From Berberis thunbergii (lineage: Eukaryota > Streptophyta > Magnoliopsida > Ranunculales > Berberidaceae): a stretch of DNA of 64,000 nt. The stretch covers positions 558,001-622,000 of the forward strand of contig QNQO01000451.1 in the NCBI GenBank assembly GCA_003290165.1. The letters run 5' to 3'. The position numbers and the translations under genes are program-made. Below are positions 11,210-21,150 of this stretch, piece after piece. How positions within the stretch are numbered: the stretch's first letter is position 1; every line of letters starts with the position of its first letter. The notes under the pieces are model-generated. The model was given only the letters and a program-made list of their open reading frames with translations, was not told where the DNA came from and made no database searches.

Positions 11210-11640
11210 AAATATATATTAAGTTTGATTACATAGCATTTGACCAGCAGTAGCTGCAAAGTTATGAGCCTCTTCATTGAGGTCTCTACAAACATAGTTA
11301 CATTTCCAAGAGGATAGCAAAAAGAAAAGGCGCCTAATATTACAAATAAGTGAACGCCAAACCCAATCCACTGCAAAAGTTGGATTTGAATACTCATCAT
11401 GAAGCGCCTCAATCAAATTTGCAGAATCTCCGAAAAGGAAATCGGTCTTCCACCTTTGAGCTTGGATTAAGAGTAGGGTCGCCTTTTCTGCAAAGCATTC
11501 CGCCATGGTGTTGTCCAAGACTTTTCCCACTATCGGGCTGACAATGGTAGCAAGCACATGTCCATGGAGATCCATCGCTATAACTCTTATAGCTCTTTGT
11601 TTGGTGTGATCGAAGAAACAAGCGTCAAATAATGATTGTA
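11210..11640 (-). pseudogene. RNase H-like (RVT_3) fragment of a non-LTR retroelement
   Basis: The minus-strand frame contains AECFAEKATLLLIQAQRW, then FGDSANLIEAL, and near its end RDLNEEAHNFAATAG. This is the order of the plant RVT_3/RNase H fold: the A-E helix, the D-S strand and the final N-x-x-A-H helix, where a functional enzyme usually has D. Such modules lie at the 3' end of plant LINE polyproteins and as decayed copies across plant genomes. There is no upstream RT, and the frame breaks at both ends. Confidence 0.65.
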
Positions 11641-12338
11641 TATGGGTCCAAGTAAGAAGGAAAATGTGTCAACTGGTTGGATCAAAGGTTGAGTCTATGG
11701 TTGTGAGCATAAAGGATTTGAGATTCGATCCGTGCAGTTCTTCTGGATACAGTCTCCAAATGGGGGCCAAACTTGATGTCAGAATGTGAGGTAGGGGCAC
11801 TAGAGCTAGTCAGAGTGTCCTTTTTTACTGTGTTAAGGATACGAGAGACTAAAGTGATACCTATAGGTGTCCCCCGAGTTAGTATTGAACCAGTGGTTAG
11901 ACTAGACTGACCAAGTATGGTGTAAGGAGGATGTGACACTAACATAAAAAATCAAGCAACAAACAACATTAGAATAAAACAAGTCATATATCTATCTAAA
12001 CTATATAACGATGGTTCCCCTTAGGAACAGTAAATGTGTGGATCTTTTTCCTATTTTTTGGAATGCCTCCTAACTCTATCGAAATTTATAAGAAAAATCA
12101 ATACTTGGGTGAATAGTAGCTAGGGGTATTTTTGTCATTTTAAATGAAAAACATATGTACCATTTTAACCTCCCAAATTTAGATTATTTACGATCAAAAC
12201 TTTCTCCTCTCAAATATTGTGAATTATACTTAAGCCCCTAAAATAATTTATTAAAAGCCCTAAATTATTTGACTACATAGGCCTTTAAAATTATAAATAA
12301 TTATTTTGTTTAGAATTTCAATAATAATTTTTAAAAAT
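11641..12338. other. Intergenic, AT-rich towards the right
   Basis: No gene recognised. The last six bases (AAAAAT, 12333-12338) are the left copy of the apparent target duplication of the Tat element. Confidence 0.45.
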
Positions 12339-12872
12339 TGATGAAACGTTAAATAAGACTTATGTCACAACCGTACACGTGGCAGAGATCTTCCATCACG
12401 AGGATCAAGTATCCTAAATCAGGCCAATTCATAAAGCCAAAAAGGGTGAATCCAATCATAAAAGCCCAAACCGGACCCGTCAGAATAAACCATAGTTAAA
12501 GGACCAAATTCAGGCCCAATAAAGTTCTCCTTTAAAGAGGAAGAACGTTACAGAAGAAGAGTTGTGGAGAGAGTTACGCCTCCAAAGACGAATCTTCGTA
12601 AAGAATGGGACGGTTAAAGAGAACGTCTCCTCTCGTTGCTTCTCACATGCTTAAGTTACGCAGAAAATTAACAACGACCATTATATAAAGTAAAGGAAAA
12701 CTTCGACAAAGGTATGCAACTTTAACTGAGTTATGTCTGGATTTATCTTTATCTCCAACCAAGTTACTGACTTAAGCATCGGAGTGCCTTCGGCCACCAA
12801 AAATGTGGTCTTTGGCAATCTAACATATTTTTGCAGGTCATATTTGCTGGAGACTGGATTTTGGACGCATCA
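12339..12872 (+). repeat. 5' LTR of the Tat element
   Basis: 534 bp from TGATGA to CGCATCA. It aligns along its whole length with the 3' LTR once the MITE in the latter is removed. CATTATATAAAGTAAAGG near 12680 is the likely TATA region. At 12494 it preserves the uninterrupted sequence CATAGTTAAAGGACC, the empty site of the MITE in the 3' LTR. Confidence 0.92.
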
Positions 12873-12875
12873 GAT

Positions 12876-12892
12876 TGGCGCCGTCCGGGTGG
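12876..12892 (+). other. Primer-binding site region
   Basis: TGGCGCCGTCCGGGTGG begins three bases after the LTR. TGGCGCCGT followed by a G-rich stretch is the usual start of Tat/Ogre primer-binding regions. I could not match the complementary tRNA with certainty. Confidence 0.7.
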
Positions 12893-12939
12893 AAATGGTG
12901 AAATGAGCAATAAAACTTAGGCAGCTCAACATCAGCTAT

Positions 12940-13440
12940 GCCCCCAGAACCTTAATAAAGCTCAAGCATTGGCAAATTTCATCGCAAAATTCATAGGCAA
13001 TAGAGAATACCAGCCAGATGGAAACCATGAAGAGAAACAAACCAAACAAACAATCCACGAATGGATCCTTTATTGTGACAGAGCATCCAACGAGGCGGGA
13101 AGTGGAGATGGAATAATCCTGTACAACTCGGAATGCGTGACATTAGAGAAGGCGATAAAATTAAATTTCAAAGCCTCGAACAACATACCCAAGTATGAAG
13201 CAGTGAAAGCGGGGATACAATTAGCAAAACACTTGGGAATAAAAGAGATCAGAAGACGTTGATTCCAAATTGGTGGTCAACCAACTGAACTGCGAATTTC
13301 AAGTAAAAAATGTTTGGATGAAAGCATACCACCAAAAGATTGTTGAGTTGATAGATAGTTTCCAGACTGCAACTATTCGACAGTGTGCAAAGGCGGAAAA
13401 TAAAAAAGCTGACGAGCTAACCAACGAGGCATCATGAACT
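12940..13440 (+). pseudogene. Tat RNase H domain (pol remnant)
   Basis: The frame starting near 12940 reads QALANFIAKF, the junction typical of Tat pol, then EWILYCDRASNEAGSGDGII, the first RNase H strand with its catalytic aspartate. PKYEAVKAGIQLAKHLGI carries the catalytic glutamate. After a frameshift near 13260 come DSKLVVNQLN and KKADELTNEAS, with the last two acidic residues. All four active-site positions are still recognisable, but the frame is broken. Reverse transcriptase should precede it and is absent. Confidence 0.85.
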
Positions 13441-13649
13441 AAATAAAATGATAATCCACTCGTCACGACGCGGGAGGGTTCCATATTGGAAAACCAAGTG
13501 CAAAAGGCATGCGCAACAAGCCAGGAAAACAATTGGACAATTCCAATCCTTGTGTGTATAATAAATGGAGAACTTGTGGCAGACAAGATGGAGGCCTGAA
13601 AACTACGAAACCAAGCCACACGATACACGGTGACCAAGGACAGACTCTA

Positions 13650-14720
13650 TAGGATATCTTCTACTAGCCGATATTAAGATGCTTGTCCAACAATACTGAC
13701 TATGTCCTGCTAGAGACTCATCATGGAACATGTGGAAATCCTCCAGAAGGAAGAATGTTAGCCCACAAAGCCTTAAAACTGGGATAGAATTGGCCGACAA
13801 CGCAAGCGGATGCAAATAAACTCGTTCGTGCTTGTGACAATTGTCAGAGATTTGTCCCATATACTCACATGCCAGGCCAAAATGTAATCCCAATGAGCAG
13901 TCCAGGGCCATTTGCACAATGGGGGATGGACATTGTAGGACCACTCCCAATGTTTGACAAAAAAAATTCCTTCTTGTAGTGGTAGATTACTTCACTAAGT
14001 GGGAGGAAGTAAAACCATTAGCAAAGATAGGAAAATCTCAGTTTGAAAATTTCCTCTGGAAAGACATAACATGTAGATTCGGAATCCCAAGGGTAATTGT
14101 CGCGGACAACAGGAGCCAATTCGAAGGCAAGAAGGTTAAGGAGTTGTGCGAAAATCTAGGCATCCAAGAACACTTCTCAATACCCGCCCATCCACAGGCA
14201 AATGGGCAAGCCGAGGTCACCAATAGGACAATCCTAGGGGGGATCAAAAGGAAGCTTGAAGCATTGAAAGGATTGTTGACATTCAAACTACCTAGCATCC
14301 TTTGGGCATACAAAACAACGAAAATGACTCCAACAGGAGAAGCTTTGTTCGCCTTACACACGGGTCTGAAGCAATGATACCCGTGGAAGTTAGTATGTCG
14401 ACATTAAAAACAAAAGAATTCCAAGTAGAAAACAACAACGAAGCACTGAGATTAGATATCCTCGAAGAAAAGAGAGAAAATGCTCTTATTAAAGCAACAA
14501 CCTATCAACAATGTATGGCCAACTATTATAACGAGAAAGTAAAGCCTCGCACGTTCAATGTCGGAGATTGAGTACTAAAAATCTAACTCAACACAAAGGA
14601 ACCAGGCGCAGGCAAACTGAATTCGAATTGGGAAGAGCCATACAAAGTAATAAATATCAACAGACCGTGGACATACTGGTTAGAAAATACGAAGGGTGAA
14701 CAACTACCACGACCAAAAAT
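13650..14720 (+). pseudogene. Tat integrase (pol remnant)
   Basis: The zinc-binding part reads ETHHGTCG, with CDNCQRF further on (13700-13850). The core follows with WGMDIVGPLP, VDYFTKW and then, after a frame change at 13979, VIVADNRSQFEG and HPQANGQAEVTNR. The D, D and E of the DD(35)E triad are present. The C-terminal part continues with KLNSNWEEPYK and LPRPKM up to about 14720. It joins provirus DNA to the host genome in the live element. Stops at 13978, 14375 and later make it inactive. Confidence 0.88.
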
Positions 14721-15053
14721 GTAGTGCATTTGAAAAAATATTATCAGTGAAACTCCTTTACACCCTCCATTTTGTGTACAAACGACAAAGTCAATCGGGA
14801 CAAAAAAGTCAGACTAAAAGTTTTACTCGAAGGAACGCAAAGCACGACCAAAGCATCAAGCTACGAGTAAAATCAGAATATATGTATAAGGACAAACAAG
14901 TCGGGCATAAACACGACACTTCTAGTTTGATCAACCACGAAATAATAAAGTACCTAGACACACGAGCCAGACTTTTCCTTCTGTTAACTATAACTGACGA
15001 CATTATAATCCAGACATAAAGAGTTGGATTGCATAAAAAAGCTTTTACACGAT
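14721..15053 (+). other. Tat spacer between integrase and antisense ORF
   Basis: An open frame (14696-15019) rich in Lys, Ser and Asp has no recognisable domain. It lies where Tat elements carry non-coding spacer. The last eight bases, TACACGAT (15046-15053), are the left target duplication of the MITE that follows. Confidence 0.5.
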
Positions 15054-16041
15054 CAGTATTCTAAAAATTGATTTATGCACCCACCTAGGTGGGGTTTAAG
15101 CAATGTTCTAAAAATCGGCCTGGGCGGCCGCCCAGGAGCTAGAAGGTGGAAAACCGCTCAGATTAATGGCTGGGCGGACTGTCTGGGAGGTTCTGGACTG
15201 TCTGGGCGGGTCTGGGAGATTTTTTTATTTTTTTATTTTTATTTTTTAATAAGGATGATTGTGTTCTTATTTTATTTTTGTTTCCTATTTTTTAGAAATA
15301 AACTATTTAATTATTTTTTATTCAGTATATGTCTAAATATAGCAAAAGATGATTACTTAATGGAATTCTCAAAGGATCTGCCGGTACCAATTTTACTAAT
15401 GTAGATTTTATAAAAAATAACTGAGGTTATTCATGCAATTTGAAGAAAAATAAAAGATTACACAAATTCAAATTTATATAAAGTACCCATCATGATCAAC
15501 TTTAGTCATTTGAGTTTTAATAAATTTTGTTCACGATTGTTAATTTTTCATGTTTTTAAATTTTGCATATGTATATTGACATTAAATTGGATGTAATTGA
15601 TAAGGTATTATGCTTAACTTTTATAAATTATTAAAGTTATAATACAAAACCTAAGACCGCCTAGGCACCCGCCTAGGCCCCTGGGCGCTAGGCACCTGCT
15701 CGCCGCCAGCCCAGCGCCTAGCGATTTTTAGAACACTGGGTTTAAAGGCTAGGCAGCTGGGACTCGCCTAGGCGGGCTGGGTGGGCTAGGCGACCTCCTA
15801 GGTGAGTTTTTGAAATTTTATTTTGTTTTTTATTTCCAATTAAAAAAAATTAAGACTATTTTTTCTATACATTTTGCATATGTATCTTGGTATTGAATTG
15901 GAATTAATTTTAGGCTATTAAATTAACTTTTATAAATTATAAATTATAATAAATAAATAACTGCCTAGGCCCCCACCTAGTCCTTTAGGCACTAGTCTTT
16001 TGCTCGCCGCCCGCCTGACGCCTAGCTTTTTTAGAACACTA
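15054..16041. mobile_element. hAT-type MITE (outer), interrupted by a second copy
   Basis: Starts CAGTATTCTAAAAATTG and ends TTTTTTAGAACACTA, which are inverted repeats. It is flanked by TACACGAT (15046-15053) and TACACGAC (16042-16049), a 7/8 match for the 8-bp duplication that defines hAT insertions. Subterminal zones are packed with CCTAGGCG palindromes (15075-15095, 15745-15810, 15960-16025). Without the inner copy and its duplication it is about 340 bp. Confidence 0.85.
15101..15738. mobile_element. hAT-type MITE (inner), nested in the outer copy
   Basis: Starts CAATGTTCTAAAAATCGG, ends GATTTTTAGAACACTG, and is flanked by GGTTTAAG (15093-15100) and GGTTTAAA (15739-15746). It is 638 bp and closely similar along its length to the copy at 18937-19569, including AAAGGATCTGCCGGTACC in the AT-rich middle. 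Both ends carry GGGCGG / CGCCTAGGC-rich subterminal sequence. No coding capacity. Confidence 0.9.
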
Positions 16042-16269
16042 TACACGACTAATATATCGAACATCGAATCACATTTGTAAAAATTCGGACAAATAATTCA
16101 GAATTCTGCTAAGAATGTCTAAAGGAAAAGGCTAAGTTTAACAAGATAGACGAAAAAAACAATGCATAAATAATAAAATAAATGAGATTCCTATTGACTT
16201 TCCAAAATCATTACATTATAAAATATTACATGAAGACAAGAAGGTCCAATAAAGGTACTCAAGAAGAGG

Positions 16270-18448
16270 CATTCTTATCAACATGGTCAATCAGCAGACT
16301 CGGAACGGGTTCCTCTTCTTCCTCAAATACTTGCTCAGCGTAGCAACGATACTTAGATAAATCCAAGCCTTGTGACTTGATATAGTCTAAGAGGTCGTGG
16401 CGACCATAAACTACTCTCCTCCAGTTCGCTGCTTCTGCAACCTTTAATTTGTCGGTAACTTATGCAAGCTTAGCCCGAGTTGACACGAGTTCGCTCTCAA
16501 TGGCAGTAAGCCTAACAGCAGGTGCTAATTTGGTAGTAGCAAACTCGGTATTCAATTGAGCAACTTGCACCACAGAAGCCTTTAGACGGGCAGAACACTC
16601 TGCAGCAGAACGCTTGTCCTTGACACAGTCGACCATGCGATCAAACAACTCCTTCTCAGCAGTACTCAACTGAGAACACAATCTATCCAACTCCACCTCG
16701 AAGGTTTCAAGGTCGGAAGCAAACTTATTTCGAACATCCACGACTTCCTTCAGCGAAGTCCTTACATCCTTCGCATACTCCGCACACTGTGCTATCAGTG
16801 GATAAAATTTACGGGGAACATGAGAGAGAACCAAGGCCTGCCCTGCCAACTTCCACTCAATAAGTGCAACCTGATCGCGTGCGGCCTTATAACTGACCCC
16901 ATAACGCTAGCATAGACAAAGTGGTTCATCCCCTCCATAAGATTCTCAAACCCTTCATCGATATGGTTGCATGGTAGATGCACAGGCATAAGATCCCCTC
17001 TGACCAACCGCTTGTGGCATTTGACGATGAGATTACGAGCATTGTCATGCACGTCAAGCTTAGAAGACCAGGTGAACTTCTTAAAAGTAACAACACTTGG
17101 ACGGGTAGCAGCGAGAGTAGCGGGCGACTCCGAGGTACCCGCAATGACATAGTGAACAAGACCCTTAGAGCCCTGATCACGAGTAACGACTTGATCTCTT
17201 AATGAGAAGTCGAACTCGAAATTAGATAAAGTCTTTGTACTGCTCGGATTCTTAGACATTTTGACACCAAGCTGAATCATCTTGCTGTCGATAACACGAG
17301 AATCGTCAATGGATAAGCGGTGAAATCAGGTATGCCATACTAGGAGACATAACTCTTTTCACTATTATCCAAAGGACGAGAAATCTTTCTTGCTCCTCTC
17401 AAGAGTTTAATTTATCTCCTCAACCACTCGGTCAGCAAGATTAATAACATCACTATCGCCCTTCCTAGAAGACGCGGGAAGAGGAAAAGGCCCAGGAGTG
17501 AGCTTCTTCTTTTTTGGGATATGACTCGAACTGATCGCCAACAGCTTAGATGGCCTAGCAGGCCTAGGAAATTTCCTCTTTCTAATGCTCAAGTCAACAT
17601 TAATGACACCTCTACCCGTAGGTCTCTTAGTGGAGCTCACTTCCCAATCAATGCCCGTGTCGCCAATTACAGACGAGGGAGTATGCTCCTGCCCCTCGTC
17701 AGAAATGATGACAGTACCGACGCGCGCAACAGTAACTTTCGAAGTATACGCTATCGTAAGTGTCGCACGATCCGCCTCGCTTAGAGTATATAGACCCGTG
17801 GTCGAGGATGTCTGTAGTAAGAAAAGCTTCTACTGAAGACTTGGGCAGCTTATTAAATCGATCTCGGAACCCTTGCTCATCCGCGGACAAAAACAGTTCA
17901 TTCCTCTTGTGTTCTCGAAATGATCGCAAAATTTATATGTTGCACAACTTGAAATAATCAGAAGAAATTGACGCGTAAAACCAGGGCCTCGACCAACCCC
18001 TATACTTGTCTCAAAATTTTCAAAACAGGATGGACCACGAAGATAGCAAGTGCGGTTCATGTTTACACTAAACCCCACCACAAAGTGCAAGACCCTGACG
18101 TTCATCGGAATCTCAGATAAGATGACCCTTGCTAAAGTTGCGATCATTACCCTCTAGCCGTTAGGAACCATTTGCGCAGGAGCAATGCCAGAGAAAACTA
18201 GATACTCCTAGAAGATTTCTAGAGTCAAAAGTCTAAGGCCTGCTTGAAACATGCTCGGGTATAATGCAATATAGTCAGGCCTCAAGAGACTATGATTGTC
18301 ACCCTCTTTAGGCAGGATGATCTTTAGGTCAGATGGCAGTGAATAATCAACGAACGCTATCTAGAGTCGTTCGCATCGCCCACTTAGGCGAGAAATAAAC
18401 TTCAATGGTAGCAAGCATATCACCACTTAGAAACCTGAAACTAGACAT
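16270..18448 (-). pseudogene. Tat antisense extra ORF (aORF), second copy, degenerate
   Basis: It opens at an ATG at 18448 with SSFRFLSGDMLATIEVYF and proceeds leftwards through MIATLARVILSEIPMNVRVL (18147 onward), FREHKRNELFLSADEQGF, a Lys/Ser/Pro-rich linker with IPKKKKLTPGPFPLP (nuclear-signal-like, about 17500), a globular stretch (17280-16860), and a long heptad-type helix with ELDRLCSQLSTAEKELFDRM (16849-16460). The layout, an N-terminal domain, basic linker and coiled coil, matches extra ORFs of Grande/RIRE2/Retand-type elements. Stops and frame changes interrupt it. Function in the live element is unknown; nuclear targeting or RNA/DNA binding is only a guess from the basic linker and coiled coil. 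Confidence 0.78.
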
Positions 18449-18534
18449 TGTTATGAGACAAAAATAAAAGAGAAAAAATCAAAAGCCTGAAACGAAGAAA
18501 ACGTAAAAAAGAAAGTATTGTATCCACCTCTTCC

Positions 18535-18545
18535 TTTTTATAGGG
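18535..18545 (-). promoter_or_regulatory. TATA box of the antisense ORF
   Basis: The minus strand reads CCCCTATAAAAAGGAAGAGG, a near-ideal plant TATA box, about 90 bp upstream of the antisense ATG at 18448. It lies between the 3' LTR and the ORF, outside the LTR, so this would be a promoter separate from the LTR promoter. An equivalent box is present at 4314-4323. Confidence 0.6.
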
Positions 18546-18750
18546 GTCAAACAACGAAATAACTACTCATAGGAAAATGTGCAGAACCCAATGGTCGTAC
18601 AAAACCCAAAAATCACACCGAAACAAATAGGCAGATAGGACATCGGAGAAACAAACGCAGTAAGAGCTGTTAACGACATTAAATGTGTCGCGATGGTGAA
18701 AACGAAAATCCAACCGTCACACAGTTAGTGGCTACGTCAGCATACCCACT

Positions 18751-18767
18751 AACTAGGGGGGAGTAGC
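18751..18767 (+). other. Polypurine tract
   Basis: AACTAGGGGGGAGTAGC directly abuts the 3' LTR start TGATGATAAA. It would prime plus-strand synthesis in the live element. The copy at 4448-4458 has the same GGGAGTAGC. Confidence 0.8.
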
Positions 18768-19949
18768 TGATGATAAATCAAATAAGACTGATGCGACAAT
18801 CGTACACGTGGCAGAGATAGCCCGTCACGAAGATCAAGTATCATAAAACCAAGCCAATTTATAAAGCCCCAAAAGGGCGAATCCAATAAAAAAAAAAGCC
18901 CAAACCGAGCCTTCCAGAGTAAACCATAGTTAAAAGCAGTGTTCTAAAAATCGGCTTAGGCGCTAGAAGATGGAAAATCGCCCAGATTAATGGCTGGGCG
19001 GGCAGTCTGGGCGGGTCTAGGAGGGTTTGGGAGGGATCTAGGCGGGGTCTAGGAGGTCTGGGAGATTTTTTATTTATTTTTATTTTTTAATAAGGCTGAT
19101 TGTGTTCTTATTTTATTTTTCTTTCCTATTTTTTAGAAATAAACTATTTAATTGTTTTTTTTATTCAGTATATGTCTAAATGTAGCAAATGATGATTACT
19201 TAATGGAATTCTCAAAGGATCTGCCGGTACCAATTTTACTAATGTAGATTTTATCAAACATAACTGAGGTTATTCATGCAATTTGAAGAAAAATAAAAGA
19301 GTACACAAATTTAAATTTATATTAAGTACCCATCATGACTAACTTCAATCATTTGAGTTTTAATAAATTTTATTCACGATTGTTAATTTTTTATATTTTT
19401 AAATTTTGCATATATATATTGGCATTAAATTGGATGTAATTGATAAGGGATTATGCTTAACTTTTGTAAATTATTAAATTTATAATACAAAACCTAAGAC
19501 CGCCTAGGCCCATGGGCGCTAGGCACCTACTCGCCGCCCGCCCAACTCCTAGCAATTTTTAGAACACTGGTTAAAAGGCCCAAATCCAGGCCTGATAAAG
19601 TTCTCCCTTAAAGATGAGAAATGTTATAGAGAAAAAGAGTCGTAGAGGGAGTTACGCCTCCAAGGACGTATCTTCCTGAATAAGGGAATCATTACAGAGA
19701 ACGTCAACTCTCATTGCGCCTCACATGCTAAAGTCACACAGGGAATTAACAACGACCATTATATAAGGTAAAGAGAACATTCGACAAAGGTATGTAATTT
19801 TAACTGAGTTTTGTCCAGATTTATCTCCATCTCCAACTGAGTTACTAACTTATGTATCAGAATGTCTTCGGCACCAAAAATGTGGTTTTTGGCAATCTAA
19901 CATTTTTTTTGAAGTCATACTTGCTAAAGACTGAATTTTGGACGCATCA
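18768..19949 (+). repeat. 3' LTR of the Tat element, carrying a MITE
   Basis: Starts TGATGATAAA, ends GGACGCATCA. Removing the 633-bp MITE and one 8-bp duplication leaves about 541 bp, close to the 534-bp 5' LTR. CCATTATATAAGGTAAAG near 19758 is the TATA region. Confidence 0.92.
18937..19569. mobile_element. hAT-type MITE inside the 3' LTR
   Basis: Starts CAGTGTTCTAAAAATCGG and ends AATTTTTAGAACACTG. It is flanked by perfect 8-bp duplications GTTAAAAG (18929-18936, 19570-19577). The 5' LTR has the same locus uninterrupted (ATAGTTAAAGGACC), which proves the insertion came after the Tat element. 633 bp, non-coding, same family as 15101-15738. Confidence 0.95.
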
Positions 19950-19950
19950 A

Positions 19951-19954
<4 letters not shown>

Positions 19955-19988
<34 letters not shown>

Positions 19989-19990
19989 TC
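19955..19990. repeat. (TA)n microsatellite
   Basis: About 15 TA units directly against the 3' end of the Tat element. Confidence 0.9.
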
Positions 19991-20132
19991 GTGCATGTAT
20001 AATGCTTTGACACTTAGTATTAGTAACTACAACTGTTGTAAATCAAATGCTTCCTGAATGTTACTATAAACTCACATCAACAAACAATGCTATAACGAAC
20101 ATTCTCAAACTATAACACATGATAATAAACAA

Positions 20133-20732
20133 GGAAGCCCATACTCTTTAAAAGCCTGTCGTATCTGTGTCCGACACACGACACTTGCTCGACACGCCTC
20201 TGACACATATTAGACACTTGGTCAACGTGTCGACGGGTGTCAAACACATGGTCAATGTTGTCAACACATTGGACACGTCTTCGATAAACCCGAAACTTGG
20301 TCAGGACACGGTCAAGACTTGTAAACCAATTTTTTGTTTATTTTTTACTTTTAGATGTTTGCAAATAACCACATAATATTATGGTTGTTGATCCATCTGA
20401 AGTGAATGACTATTTCAATTATGATTTAAGATAAATAGGGCAAAAAGCCACTAAAGCATAAATGTAGGTTATGCTTTTTATTTTTCTCTCGTTTGCTTAT
20501 TCTTTCCTCTACTTCTCTACTACACTTTTTCTCTACTTTAATTTTTTTCTTGTAATAATGTCACCTTCTTCAAGACACTTTCTTATATTTATATTTATAT
20601 TTATATTTATATTTATATTTATATGCTTATTAAAAAATAGTATATCGTGTCCCCGAGTCCTATTTTTTGGGAAATTGTCAAGTCGGCGTGTAGTGTCCGT
20701 GTCCGACACGACACACGTATCCATGCATCATT
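20133..20732. mobile_element. Probable non-coding mobile element with inverted GTGTCCGACAC ends
   Basis: Near the left end, GTATCTGTGTCCGACACACG; near the right end, GTCCGTGTCCGACACGACAC. The two zones are inverted relative to each other, and GACACxxGGTCAA / GTGTC motifs are scattered between. The exact 12-mer GATAATAAACAA flanks the region on both sides (20121-20132, 20733-20744) and may be a target duplication, though it is longer than DNA transposons usually make. Non-coding. Confidence 0.5.
20585..20625. repeat. Hexanucleotide (ATATTT)n microsatellite
   Basis: About six perfect units of TATATT inside the element at 20133-20732. Confidence 0.9.
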
Positions 20733-20800
20733 GATAATAAACAAACACCAAAAAGTAAAATCAGTCACTGTGCCTTTCTTTTCCGTTTCACATTCCCTTT

Positions 20801-21150
20801 ATTCAGCATGGCTCGCTATTTTTTCAGCCTGATTTAAGGTGAAATGAGGCTCCCCACAAAAAAAATACTCATCTTCTTCAAGTAGCGGCACAGCTCTTAC
20901 CGTCTCGACATTAAGCCAGAGCAAATAGGAAGAATAGGAAACAAGTAAGCCAGAATTGCAAAGCAATATAAACTCACCATTCTTACCAAAGCAAATAGGA
21001 AGAATCACCCTTACCTTTATCCCATCCAATATATCTTTCCTAATAACAAAGTGTTTGATCCAAACATTCTTCTCCTTCAAAACCCATATCTCATGCAAAT
21101 TATCAAACAAACAATGATCTATTACACAAAGATAACCATCTAGCACCATG
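20801..21150 (-). pseudogene. F-box/FBA gene fragment, truncated tandem paralogue
   Basis: The minus frame reads MVLDGYLCVIDHC, EKNVWIKHFVIRKDILDGI, LPICFGKNGEFILLCNSGLL and VETVRAVPLLEEDE. This matches residues ~270-370 of the intact F-box protein encoded at 22520-23674 (EKNVWIKQFVIRKDI, LPICFGNNGELILLCNS). Only the C-terminal third of the FBA domain survives and there is no F-box. A short insertion, SSYLLWL, interrupts the VSYNVET region and stems from a duplicated GCAAATAGGAAGAAT (about 20928 and 20992). It lies 1.4 kb downstream of the intact gene in the same orientation, which points to tandem duplication followed by decay. Confidence 0.85.

Larger units (their letters stand above)
12339..19949 (+). 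mobile_element. Ty3/gypsy Tat-lineage retrotransposon with both LTRs, internally deleted
   Basis: The element begins TGATGAAACG and ends GGACGCATCA, and is flanked by AAAAAT on both sides (12333-12338, 19950-19955). In order it holds a 5' LTR, primer-binding site, RNase H, integrase, an antisense extra ORF, polypurine tract and 3' LTR. Gag, protease and reverse transcriptase are missing: RNase H starts within ~100 bp of the primer-binding site, so several kb were lost. All ORFs carry stops or frameshifts. Three hAT-type MITEs inserted later (15054-16041, nested 15101-15738, and 18937-19569). Confidence 0.92.

Noticed and set aside
14696..15019. Accessory protein of the Tat element
   Set aside because: Composition resembles non-coding spacer and the frame runs into integrase C-terminal sequence in another frame on its left.
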